From JBDTNQ01 sp039933635 (lineage in GTDB: Bacteria > Acidobacteriota > Vicinamibacteria > Vicinamibacterales > SCN-69-37), in NCBI GenBank assembly GCA_039933635.1, contig JBDTNQ010000003.1:55337-119336 (forward strand): a DNA stretch of 64,000 bases. The letters are read 5' to 3'. The position numbers and the translations under genes are program-made. This document shows positions 50,985-59,934 of this stretch, piece by piece (the stretch's first letter is position 1; each line of letters opens with the position of its first letter). Below the pieces are notes generated by a model that saw only the letters and a list, made by a program, of their open reading frames with translations, was not told where the DNA came from and did not search any database.

Positions 50985-53392
50985 GCCGCAGCCCTCGGAC
51001 GATAGGCCCGACGCATCAGCCCGACACTCAGGCCGACAACGGTCAGGGAACTGACAGGCATGAGGATGGCCGTGACGAGCGGCGTCAGACGCCCCGTCAA
51101 CGCGAGGGACAGGCCGACGACGTTGTAGGCGATCGAGAGGGCGAAACACAGGAGAATCACGCCGCGCGCCCGCCGCGCATAGGCGAGAATCGCGGGCAGG
51201 TCGACGACGCGATCGCCGCGGATCACGGCATCACACGCCGGCACCAGACACGCGGTGTCGTCCGAGACGGCGACGCCAACGCTGGCGGCGCGAAGCGCGC
51301 CGGCGTCATTGAGCCCGTCGCCCACCATCAGCACACGATGGCCGGCGGCCTGAAGCTGCTGGACCTCCGCGAGCTTGTCTTGCGGCGCCATCCCGAACCG
51401 CAGCCGATTGCCGAACAGTGGCGCCCAGCTGCGCGCGTCGACGGAGCGGTCGCCGGAGAGGAGCAGCGTCTCGAGGCGCGTGTTCAGGGCGTGCACGGCG
51501 GCTTCGATGCCAGGCCGCCGGCGCTCATCGAGTTCAATGCAACCCGCGAGCGCGCCATCGACGGCCGCCCACGCCCGTCCATCGTCAGCATCGAGCGGAC
51601 GACCCGTCTCGGCGCTGATGAACGGGGCCGAACCCAGGGCGACGCGATGTCCGTCGACTTCGCCGGAGAGCCCGAGGCCCGCCACTTCTTCGACATCGTG
51701 AATCAAACCGACGACGGGACCGCGACCGGCGAGGGCGCGGCTCACCGGGTGCACGGACTCCGCGGCCAGCCGCGAGACGAGCTCCCGATCGCGCGGTGTC
51801 ATGCTCCCGCCCTCGTCGATGGCGTCTCTCGCGGTGAGGGTCCCCGTCTTGTCGAACGCCACCACGTCGACCCGGCTCAGGTCGAGAATGACGGCTGGAT
51901 GTTTGAGGTAACAGCCGGCGCGCCCGAGCACGCCCATCGCCGTCCCGAGGGTAATCGGCGCGGCGAGGGTGAGAGCGCAGGGACACGCGATGATGAGCAC
52001 CGCCGTGGCAACCGACGCAGCGCGTCCGGCATCCGGCCACCACCATGCCGCGCCGCCCACCGCCAGCGCGAGGGCCGCCAGCGTAAACCACCACCCGAAG
52101 CGGTTCGAGACGTCCGCCAGCCAGTACGGCTTCGGCCGTGTGAACGCTGGATCGCTCCACAGTGACACGAGCTGACTCTGGGACACCGGTCGGACGACGC
52201 GGAGGCGGATTGTCCGTCCGATGACGCGTCCACCCGCGGCCACGGCTTGGCCGGACCCGACGGCGACGGCCGCCGATTCACCGGTCGCGAAGGCGTAGTC
52301 AATCGCGCCAGCGGCATCGATGAGAACCGAATCGGCCGGCACCACTTCCTGCGGTCGAATCAGGAGTTCGTCGTCGACGACCACGCGATCGATCGGCGTC
52401 AAGACCGTGGTGTCTCCCCGCGCCACGCGCACCGAGAGCGGCAGGAAGGATCGTACCGTCCGGTCGAACGCGATTTGCTCGAACGCCTTTTGCTGGAAGA
52501 GCCTGCCGATGAGCAGGAAGAAGACCAGGCCGGAAAAGGAATCCAGAAATCCCTCGCCGCGCCCGGAGGTGATGTCGGCCACGCTCCGGGTGAACAGAAC
52601 GGTCAGGCCGAGGGCCACCGGTACGTCGAGCGTCATCACCCTCGCCCGGACGGCCTGCCAGGCGGACTGAAAGTAGGGCGCTGCGCTGTACAGGAGCACC
52701 GGAACGGCAAACACAAGATTGAGGGTGCTGAAGAGCCGCTGGAACGTTGGTTCGAGCGGACCGCCGTTGATGTACCGCGGAATGCTGAAGAGCATGACGT
52801 TGCCAAACGCGAAACCCGCGAGTCCAATGCGGAGATACAGCGTTCGCCGCGCGGTCGGCACGTCGCCCACGGCATGTTCGGCATCGATGACCGGCGGATA
52901 GCCCAGCGCCGACAGGCGTTCCGCGATGCGCCGGAGTGAGGTCTGGTGTTCGTTGAACTCCACGGCCAACTGACGGCGCAGCAGGTCCACTTCCGACCGT
53001 TCCACGCCGGGCACGACACGCCAGAGTTGCTCCAGCAGCCAGACGCATGAAGCGCAGTGCATGGCCGGGATAGAAAACTGCACCCGCGCGCGACCCTCAC
53101 GCCGCCATTCGATCAGGCGCGCGGCCAGCACCTCGTCATCGAAGACGGCGTAGCCGCCGTCCCGGGTGACGGAGTTGCGTTGAGAGACGCCGGCCGGGAT
53201 GTCGCACGCATAGAAGCCTTCCAGTCCATGCGATGCGATGAGGTCATAGACCGAGGCGCACCCGGTGCAGCAGAACACCCCGTCAGTCGTAGTGATCGGT
53301 GATTGCGTGCACCGATCACCACAATGGAGGCAAGCGGCCGCCCGGCCGGGAGCAGGGGAGTCGAGCGTCGCAGTTGCTGGCGTGGCTGACAT
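50981..53392 (-). CDS. ccoI: Copper-transporting P-type ATPase CcoI (FixI)
   Basis: An 803-residue P1B-type ATPase exporting copper for cbb3 assembly. It has an N-terminal Cys-rich DUF2318-like metal region (C-L-H-C-G-D-R-C and F-C-C-T-G-C), an HMA domain with M-H-C-A-S-C, the C-P-C membrane motif (I-I-A-C-P-C-A-L), the phosphorylation motif F-D-K-T-G-T-L-T near residue 510, and G-D-G-L-N-D near the end. It is first in the eight-gene cbb3 operon, which is unusual compared with the ccoNOQP-GHIS order. No good Shine-Dalgarno precedes the ATG. Confidence 0.95.
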   Translation of the reverse strand: MSATPATATLDSPAPGRAAACLHCGDRCTQSPITTTDGVFCCTGCASVYDLIASHGLEGFYACDIPAGVSQRNSVTRDGGYAVFDDEVLAARLIEWRREGRARVQFSIPAMHCASCVWLLEQLWRVVPGVERSEVDLLRRQLAVEFNEHQTSLRRIAERLSALGYPPVIDAEHAVGDVPTARRTLYLRIGLAGFAFGNVMLFSIPRYINGGPLEPTFQRLFSTLNLVFAVPVLLYSAAPYFQSAWQAVRARVMTLDVPVALGLTVLFTRSVADITSGRGEGFLDSFSGLVFFLLIGRLFQQKAFEQIAFDRTVRSFLPLSVRVARGDTTVLTPIDRVVVDDELLIRPQEVVPADSVLIDAAGAIDYAFATGESAAVAVGSGQAVAAGGRVIGRTIRLRVVRPVSQSQLVSLWSDPAFTRPKPYWLADVSNRFGWWFTLAALALAVGGAAWWWPDAGRAASVATAVLIIACPCALTLAAPITLGTAMGVLGRAGCYLKHPAVILDLSRVDVVAFDKTGTLTARDAIDEGGSMTPRDRELVSRLAAESVHPVSRALAGRGPVVGLIHDVEEVAGLGLSGEVDGHRVALGSAPFISAETGRPLDADDGRAWAAVDGALAGCIELDERRRPGIEAAVHALNTRLETLLLSGDRSVDARSWAPLFGNRLRFGMAPQDKLAEVQQLQAAGHRVLMVGDGLNDAGALRAASVGVAVSDDTACLVPACDAVIRGDRVVDLPAILAYARRARGVILLCFALSIAYNVVGLSLALTGRLTPLVTAILMPVSSLTVVGLSVGLMRRAYRPRAAA
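53292..53319. repeat. Perfect inverted repeat inside the 5' end of ccoI
   Basis: GTGATCGGTG (53292-53301) and CACCGATCAC (53310-53319) separated by 8 bases. It lies at codons ~25-34 of ccoI, between the two Cys-rich motifs. It could form an mRNA hairpin early in the message or be a protein site. Confidence 0.5.
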
Positions 53393-53430
53393 TGGGGAGC
53401 ACCGGCTATCGGGCGGCCACCAGTTCCCAG

Positions 53431-53446
53431 GGCAATTTGCAGGCCA
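53431..53446 (-). promoter_or_regulatory. Candidate sigma-54 promoter of the cbb3 operon
   Basis: On the minus strand: TGGCCT-N5-TTGCC, with GG (53445-53444) and GC (53433-53432) 10 bases apart. Two changes from TGGCAC-N5-TTGC. Predicted start near 53420, 28 bases before ccoI. Confidence 0.5.
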
Positions 53447-53507
53447 CAGTCGTCTGTGTCGGCCTTCGCGATGTGGCCGGACGCGAGCGGGCCGGCACTT
53501 CCGTCAT

Positions 53508-53525
53508 CTGCGGGAAACTCCGCAG
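53508..53525. promoter_or_regulatory. Candidate activator-binding palindrome upstream of the cbb3 operon
   Basis: CTGCGGGAAACTCCGCAG, a near-perfect palindrome with 6-base outer arms CTGCGG/CCGCAG. It matches the site at 42355-42372 and is centred about 96 bases from the predicted cbb3 start. Confidence 0.6.
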
Positions 53526-53581
53526 TTCCCTTGAAAAAGCCGCAATCGCGCGCCTTGCTGCGCCGCTCATCGAGTTCGACA

Positions 53582-54517
53582 TCAACGGCCGACATAGCCC
53601 TTACGGCGTCGGCTGAACCTCTGACGAGCGCTGCGGGTCTGGCCGAGTGACAGCCACAGGAGCAGTGTCAAGGGCGCCGCAAGCCACAACGACGGTTGCG
53701 CGAGCGTGAGCCACTGAAATGCGAGGGCCGCGGCGACGAAGAGACCGACTGCCGACGTCGACCGATGTCCGATGAGGACCCGCCACGCCGTGATCAGGAT
53801 GATCACGAACATGATCAGCCAGAGTCCCACCTGCGCGTGGTTCTTGTACCGGGCACGTTGGCCCGTCTCAGCCAGCTCCTTCAATCCCAGCATCATCCGC
53901 CGCTCCATGGCGAAGTGCAGGGGCTCAAAGACACCGCGATCGAACGTCGTCGCGAGCAGCGAGCGTGAGGAGGTGCCTCGGCCGCGGACGATGAGGCGTG
54001 TCGTCGTCGGGGTCGTCGGCTCCAGCGCAAAGGACCAGCTCCCGTTCTCCGGCGCGTCCGCCGACGTGCCGACCATGTGCGTGCCGAAACCCATCGCGCG
54101 GCCAGGCACGTACGATCGGAGCGTGGCGTAGCCGATGCCTCCGGCGCGATCTGGGGGATACATCCACAGGCGGTCCCCTAGCGCCCACTGTTGTGCTGCG
54201 GGCCGGAGGACGTCCGTCGTCGGCATCCGACAGCCGACGAGGTTTTCGAGCAGGTCGAAGCTGTAGAAACCACCGCGGTCCTGTCCGAGCTGGGCCACCC
54301 ACGGCCACACCCGCTCGATGGGAGCGTCGATCGTGATCGCGCGCGTTTCCTGGGTCGCGGCTGGCCCGACGATCTCATCGCCCGGCAGACTGACGCGGGC
54401 TTCCGCGGCGGTGGCACCCCACTGGAGATACCACGGCCTGACGATGACGAAGAAGCACAAAAGCAGTAGGGCCAGGGCGACGAGCAAGGCGCCGATTCGT
54501 TGGGCGATTCCAGACAT
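53582..54517 (-). CDS. SRPBCC-like membrane-anchored protein of unknown function
   Basis: A 311-residue protein with an N-terminal membrane helix (residues ~8-28), a START/SRPBCC-like middle (I-T-I-D-A-P-I-E-R-V-W-P-W-V-A-Q-L-G-Q near residue 65, then G-G-F-Y-S-F-D) and two or three C-terminal helices. The I-D-A-P-x-x-x-V-W-P-W segment followed by Q-x-G-x-x-R-x-G-F-Y is a common pattern in uncharacterised SRPBCC proteins. ATG 54517 is chosen because the hydrophobic helix starts there. It is transcribed toward the cbb3 operon but separated from it by 189 bases that carry the regulatory sites above. Confidence 0.7.
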   Translation of the reverse strand: MSGIAQRIGALLVALALLLLCFFVIVRPWYLQWGATAAEARVSLPGDEIVGPAATQETRAITIDAPIERVWPWVAQLGQDRGGFYSFDLLENLVGCRMPTTDVLRPAAQQWALGDRLWMYPPDRAGGIGYATLRSYVPGRAMGFGTHMVGTSADAPENGSWSFALEPTTPTTTRLIVRGRGTSSRSLLATTFDRGVFEPLHFAMERRMMLGLKELAETGQRARYKNHAQVGLWLIMFVIILITAWRVLIGHRSTSAVGLFVAAALAFQWLTLAQPSLWLAAPLTLLLWLSLGQTRSARQRFSRRRKGYVGR

Positions 54518-54822
54518 GGTTCTGCCTACCTTGCGTACTGCCGAGTCCACCCGGTGCCCCGGGAGCTCCGGTGGCGCCACAGTGCAACGGGCGGGCCACT
54601 CGCAACGAGCCACGAACGCTCACAAAGGCCCCTCTGCTGGGACCACCGCCTGCGTTATTTTTCGCGGAGCGCTGAAGAATCCTCGAGCGCGCCAGAGCCC
54701 GGAGCAGAAGGTCTCGATCGTGGTTGCCGAACGGGCCGTGCAGCGCCCGGCCCAAAACCAAGCGTCCGTTCGGACAGCTCGAAGCTGCCGAATGGGCAGG
54801 TTGTTTGATTTATTAGGGAGAG
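54518..54822. other. Intergenic region without a gene
   Basis: About 305 bases between the SRPBCC-like gene and tRNA-Asp. It holds the probable tRNA terminator hairpin at 54766-54795. I see no convincing reading frame, promoter or repeat in the remainder. Confidence 0.5.
54766..54795 (-). terminator. Probable terminator of the tRNA transcript
   Basis: Inverted repeat CCGTTCGG / CCGAATGG (one mismatch) enclosing CAGCT / AGCTG with a CGA loop. On the minus strand it lies 27 bases after the tRNA-Asp CCA end and is followed within 10 bases by GGTTTTGG. Confidence 0.5.
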
Positions 54823-54899
54823 TGGCGGGGCCGACGGGACTCGAACCCGCGACCTCTGGCGTGACAGGCCAGCGTTCTAACCAGCTGAACTACGACCCC
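54823..54899 (-). tRNA. tRNA-Asp (GTC)
   Basis: Cloverleaf on the minus strand: acceptor GGGGTCG/CGGCCCC (one G-T pair), D-arm AGCTGGTTAGAACGCT, anticodon loop CTGTCAC with anticodon GTC, T-arm GGGTTCGAGTCCC. The discriminator is G and CCA is encoded (54825-54823). Confidence 0.97.
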
Positions 54900-54965
54900 G
54901 CAGGAAAACTTCGAACAGAGAACAAGCGCGTTTCGCTTGCCAGCCCACGCGCGGCACGCGAAGGC

Positions 54966-55041
54966 TGGTGGGCGGTACAGGGCTCGAACCTGTGACAGCC
55001 GGCGTGTAAAGCCGGTGCTCTACCAGCTGAGCTAACCGCCC
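54966..55041 (-). tRNA. tRNA-Val (TAC)
   Basis: Cloverleaf on the minus strand: acceptor GGGCGGT/ACCGCCC, D-arm AGCTCAGCTGGTAGAGC, anticodon loop CTTTACA with anticodon TAC, T-arm AGGTTCGAGCCCT. Discriminator A, encoded CCA (54968-54966). It lies 66 bases before tRNA-Asp and is likely cotranscribed. Confidence 0.97.
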
Positions 55042-55056
55042 CCCTGGCAACACGCG

Positions 55057-55086
55057 ATTATGGCATCGGCATGGTGGCCATGGCAA
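55057..55086 (-). promoter_or_regulatory. Sigma-70 promoter of the tRNA-Val/tRNA-Asp unit
   Basis: On the minus strand: -35 TTGCCA (55086-55081), 18-base spacer, -10 CATAAT (55062-55057). Each box differs by one base from consensus. Predicted start near 55050, about 9 bases before tRNA-Val. Confidence 0.65.
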
Positions 55087-55140
55087 CCCGCTCCACACGG
55101 CGTCGCCATAGCGGCGTGGAAATCGATACGATGAGGGCCG

Positions 55141-56130
55141 ATGCCGTTCAAGGACATTGTCGGCCACGGGCCCGTCGTGGAGCTGCTGCGGCAAGCCGCG
55201 CGGCGCGGCCGCGTGCCGCAGAGCCTGATCTTCGCGGGGCCCGACGGCGTTGGCAAGCGCGCGGTCGCGACCGCGCTGGCGCAGGCCGTGAGCTGTCCGA
55301 AGCGCGCGGACGGCGATGCCTGTGGCACGTGCAGCGTGTGTGTCCGCATTGCGGGACAGCGTTTCCCGGACGTGACGTGGCTCGACAAGGGCGACTACGC
55401 GTCGATCAAGATTGACGCGTTGCGCGAGCAGATCCTCCAAGCCGTGGGCTACCGGCCCTTCGAAGGACCGCGACGGATCTTCATCATCAACGAAGCGGAC
55501 GATCTGACGGTGCAGGCGCAGGACGCGCTCCTGAAGACCCTCGAGGAGCCGCCATCCGCGACGATCCTGATCCTGATCACGGCGTACCCGGATACGCTGC
55601 TCGCCACGATCCAGTCGCGGTGCCGCCGCCTGCGCTTCGGGTTGCTTCCGGAGGCCGACGTGGCTCGCATTCTCGTGTCGCGCGCCGGGATCGAACCCTC
55701 CAAGGCCCATCGTCTGGCGCTCGTCTCGGGCGGCAGCGTCGCGCGGGCACTGAGCGACGACACGGGCTACTTCGAGGAAGACCGCGACCTCGCGCTGGGT
55801 CTGCTGCGCGCCCGCGGCGCCGCCATGCCCGAACGGATGAAGGCGGCGGCGGCCTTCGCCCAGCACGACAACAAGCGACGCGCCCGCGAGGCGGCTTCGA
55901 CACGGCTGACGATTCTGGTTTCACTGCTTCGCGACCTCAGCGTGCTGGCGGCCGCGGATCCTGTGCCGCTGGCCAACGCGGATCTCGACGACGAACTCCG
56001 CCGCGTCCTGCGGGCGTACGATCCGCATCGGCTCGTCGACGCCTTCGACGCCATCGGCCGTGCCTCCACCGCACTCGATCGCAACGCAAGTCCCAAGATC
56101 GTGGCGGACTGGCTGGCGGCGACGCTTTAA
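55141..56130 (+). CDS. holB: DNA polymerase III delta' subunit
   Basis: A 329-residue AAA+ clamp-loader protein. It starts P-F-K-D-I-V-G-H and has a Walker A-like G-P-D-G-V-G-K-R, a zinc module (C-x8-C-x2-C-x2-C: CPKRADGDACGTCSVC), N-E-A-D-D-L-T as Walker B region and S-R-C-R-R as sensor 1. The Walker A lysine is kept, unlike many delta' subunits, so a DnaX-type role cannot be wholly excluded, but the length fits delta'. It acts in loading the beta clamp. Confidence 0.9.
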   Translation: MPFKDIVGHGPVVELLRQAARRGRVPQSLIFAGPDGVGKRAVATALAQAVSCPKRADGDACGTCSVCVRIAGQRFPDVTWLDKGDYASIKIDALREQILQAVGYRPFEGPRRIFIINEADDLTVQAQDALLKTLEEPPSATILILITAYPDTLLATIQSRCRRLRFGLLPEADVARILVSRAGIEPSKAHRLALVSGGSVARALSDDTGYFEEDRDLALGLLRARGAAMPERMKAAAAFAQHDNKRRAREAASTRLTILVSLLRDLSVLAAADPVPLANADLDDELRRVLRAYDPHRLVDAFDAIGRASTALDRNASPKIVADWLAATL

Positions 56131-56227
56131 CCAGGGACTAGGGACCAGGGGACCAAAGGACGATGAATTGCCCCGATACCCCGGCGCCCGGATGCAATAA
56201 TCCGACGTTCCGATTATCGATGACCAG

Positions 56228-57111
<884 letters not shown>

Positions 57112-57115
<4 letters not shown>

Positions 57116-58725
57116 TGTGCGTCAGCGCTCGCCGCGGCCGCGGCCCGCGAGGATGGTTTGCGCAGCAGAAAGACGGCGGGGACGACGGCGACGAAGCTGA
57201 ACAGGATCAGCATCCACGCGTCGTTGTAGGCCAGCATCGAGGCCTGTCGCATCAGGACCCCATCCATCATCGCGAGCGCGCGATGCTGCGCGTCGGCGAG
57301 CGTCGAGCCCTGCTGCATGAGACCCGCAATCAAGGGATCGATGCGCGCCTGAAACGCCGGATTGCCCGGATACACGTTTTCGATCAGGTCGGCGCGGTGA
57401 TACGCGATGTGGCGCGTGAGATACGCGCCCAGCGCCGCGATCCCGAAGCTGCCGCCCAGTTGGCGCGCGAGGTTGATGAGCCCTGACGCCTGCTGGGCCT
57501 CCGCTGGCTTGAGACTCCCGAACGCCACGTTGTTGATGGGCGTGAACAGCAGGCCAAGAGCGGCGCCGCGGATGATCAACGCGTACCGCGCGTCGGCCTC
57601 GCCGGCCGCCGTCGACAGGTGCCCGAGCGTCCACATCGCCACCAGCATGAGCGACATGCCGCAGAGCACGAGCGCGCGAGGATCGGCGAGCGGCTTTTCC
57701 CCGGTGAGCAGCCGTCCGCACACCAGGGCCAGCACCGCCGTCGCCATGCCGCCCGGCATCATGGCCAGTCCGGTCTCGGTGGGTGAGAAGCCCAGGATGG
57801 TCTGCGTGAAGAGCGGGAAGATGATGACCCCGCCGTAGAGGCCGAACCCGAGCACCACGAACAGCAGAATCGACGCGAGCAGATCGCGATTTCTCAGCAC
57901 GCGGAACTGGATGACCGGGTGCTCGTTCTTCGACGAGAGCTGCCACCAGATGAGTCCGGTGATGGATGCCACTGATGCAATCGACAGGTAGACCAGTCGT
58001 TTGCTCGAGAACCAGTCGAGGATGTTGCCCTCCTCGAGCACGTACTGCAACGAGCCCACACCCACGATGAGCATGGCAATGCCCCACCAGTCCACCGGAC
58101 CGCTGCGTCGTTGCTGTCCGGGCGGATCGTGGAGAAACGTCACGACCAGAAACGCGGAAGCGAGGCCAATCGGCAGGTTGATGAAGAAGCACCAGTGCCA
58201 GCTCGCGTTGTCCGTGATCCATCCGCCAAGCGTTGGACCCAGCGTCGGCGCCACGATCACGCCGAGCAGGAAGGTCGACTGCACGAGACCCTGCTCGCTG
58301 CGCGGGAACACCTGGCGGAGTGTGGCCTGTGCGGTCGACAGCAGTGCCGCGCCTCCCGCGCCCTGTACGAGACGCCACAGGACCAGCGTGCCGAGGCTCG
58401 TCGCCGTGCCGCAGAGCATCGACGCCACGATGAAGAGCAGGATGGAGAACGTGAGGTAGCGCTTCCGGCCGAACCGCTCGGTGAAGAAGGCCGTCATCGG
58501 CAGCACCACCACGTTCGCCAGGATGTAGGACGTGCTGACCCACGCGACTTCCTCGCGCGTCGCACTCAGGTTGCCCGCCATCTGGGGCAGCGCGACGTTG
58601 ATGATCGTCGTGTCGAGCACTTCCATGATGGCGGCGGTGATCAACCCGAGCAGGATGAACCAGCGCGCGCGATGGATCGCCTCCGCGAAGGCGTCCGACG
58701 ATGCGGCAGGAGAGGCGTCGGCCAT
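57112..58725 (-). CDS. DHA2-family MFS efflux transporter (EmrB-like)
   Basis: A 537-residue, 14-helix drug:H+ antiporter. L-D-T-T-I-I-N-V-A-L-P in helix 1 and G-P-T-L-G-G-W-I in helix 5 are the DHA2 motifs; R-L-V-Q-G-A-G-G-A follows motif B. It forms a tripartite pump with the HlyD and TolC proteins encoded immediately upstream. Starts 6 bases after the HlyD stop. The substrate is unknown, probably hydrophobic compounds. Confidence 0.94.
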
Positions 58726-58731
58726 GCGGAC

Positions 58732-59934
58732 CTACTTCACGTAGACGGTGGCGTTGACCGACATGCCGGGTCGCAACGGCGTGCCCTGATCCGCCTGCTT
58801 GTCCAGCACGATCTTCACCGGAATCCGTTGGACGACCTTCACGAAGTTCCCCGTCGCGTTGTCAGGCGGCAGCAGGCTGAAGGTGGCGCCCGTGGCAGCC
58901 GCGATGCTCTCCACGTGGCCCTCCACGGCGTGGCCGTACGCATCGACGTCAATGGACGCCTTCTGTCCGACCCGCATCGACGCGAGTTGCGTTTCCTTGA
59001 AGTTTGCCGTGACCCACACGTCCCCGAGCGACGTGATCGCCATCAACTGCTGGCTGGGCTGAATCACCTGACCGACTTCGATGGACTTGCGGCTGATGAC
59101 GCCCGCGCTGGGCGCGGTGACGGTGGTGCGCTCCAGATTCACGCGAGCCTGATCGAGCGCCGCCTGGGCCTGCAGCACTTGCGCATCCGCTCCAGCGGCC
59201 TGTGCCTGCGTCAACGCGATCTGCTGCGGCGCGGTGGCGGCCGCCTGCGCCTGCGCGCGAGCCTGCGTGAGCATGCCGCCGGACTGCACGCGTTTCGCCT
59301 CCGAGACGTCGAGGTTGGCCTCGGCCTCGTGCACGGACGCCACCGCCGATTCGGCGGCGGCTTGGGTCGCCTGGGCCGTGGTGGCCGCTGCGTCGAACTG
59401 CTGCTTCGAGATCTCGTCCTTGGCAGCCAGCGGGCGCATGCGTTCGAGGTCCTGTGATGCCCGCGTCGCGTTCGCGGCCGCCTCGACCTGACGGGCCTTG
59501 GCCGCGTTCAACTTCGCCCGCGAGGCATCGACCTCGCGGTCGGCGGCTCGTAGCGCGGCCTCGGCGTTCCCCGTGCCCGCGTTGGCCGAGTGCTCCTCAC
59601 CACGCGCGGCTGCGGACGTGACCGGCACGCCGGCGCGCGCCGCGCGACTGTGCGCTTCGGCCGCCGCCAGGTCCGCTTCAGCCCGGGCGACAGCGATCTC
59701 GTAGTCCCGGCGATCGATCTCGACGAGCACGTCTCCCGCCTTCACGACCTGGTTGTCGGAAACGAGAATGGCCTTCACCGTGCCGGCCACGCGCGCGGCA
59801 ACCGGGCTGACATGCCCCGTCATCTGCGCATCATCGGTCGACTCACGCGGCGAGAGCGTACGCCACAGCCAGAAGCCGCCGGCCGCGAACACGATGACGA
59901 CGGCGGCGATGATCCACAGACGCTTTCCGGCCAT
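58732..59934 (-). CDS. HlyD/EmrA-family periplasmic adaptor
   Basis: A 400-residue membrane fusion protein: one N-terminal membrane anchor (residues ~5-24), a lipoyl-like domain (V-S-P-V-A-A-R-V-A-G-T-V-K-A), a long Ala-rich alpha-hairpin coiled coil (~90-270) and a barrel domain (L-G-D-V-W-V-T-A-N-F-K-E-T-Q). The hairpin is longer than in AcrA, as in EmrA. It links the DHA2 pump to the TolC channel. The start overlaps the TolC stop by 1 base. Confidence 0.94.
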   Translation of the reverse strand: MAGKRLWIIAAVVIVFAAGGFWLWRTLSPRESTDDAQMTGHVSPVAARVAGTVKAILVSDNQVVKAGDVLVEIDRRDYEIAVARAEADLAAAEAHSRAARAGVPVTSAAARGEEHSANAGTGNAEAALRAADREVDASRAKLNAAKARQVEAAANATRASQDLERMRPLAAKDEISKQQFDAAATTAQATQAAAESAVASVHEAEANLDVSEAKRVQSGGMLTQARAQAQAAATAPQQIALTQAQAAGADAQVLQAQAALDQARVNLERTTVTAPSAGVISRKSIEVGQVIQPSQQLMAITSLGDVWVTANFKETQLASMRVGQKASIDVDAYGHAVEGHVESIAAATGATFSLLPPDNATGNFVKVVQRIPVKIVLDKQADQGTPLRPGMSVNATVYVK

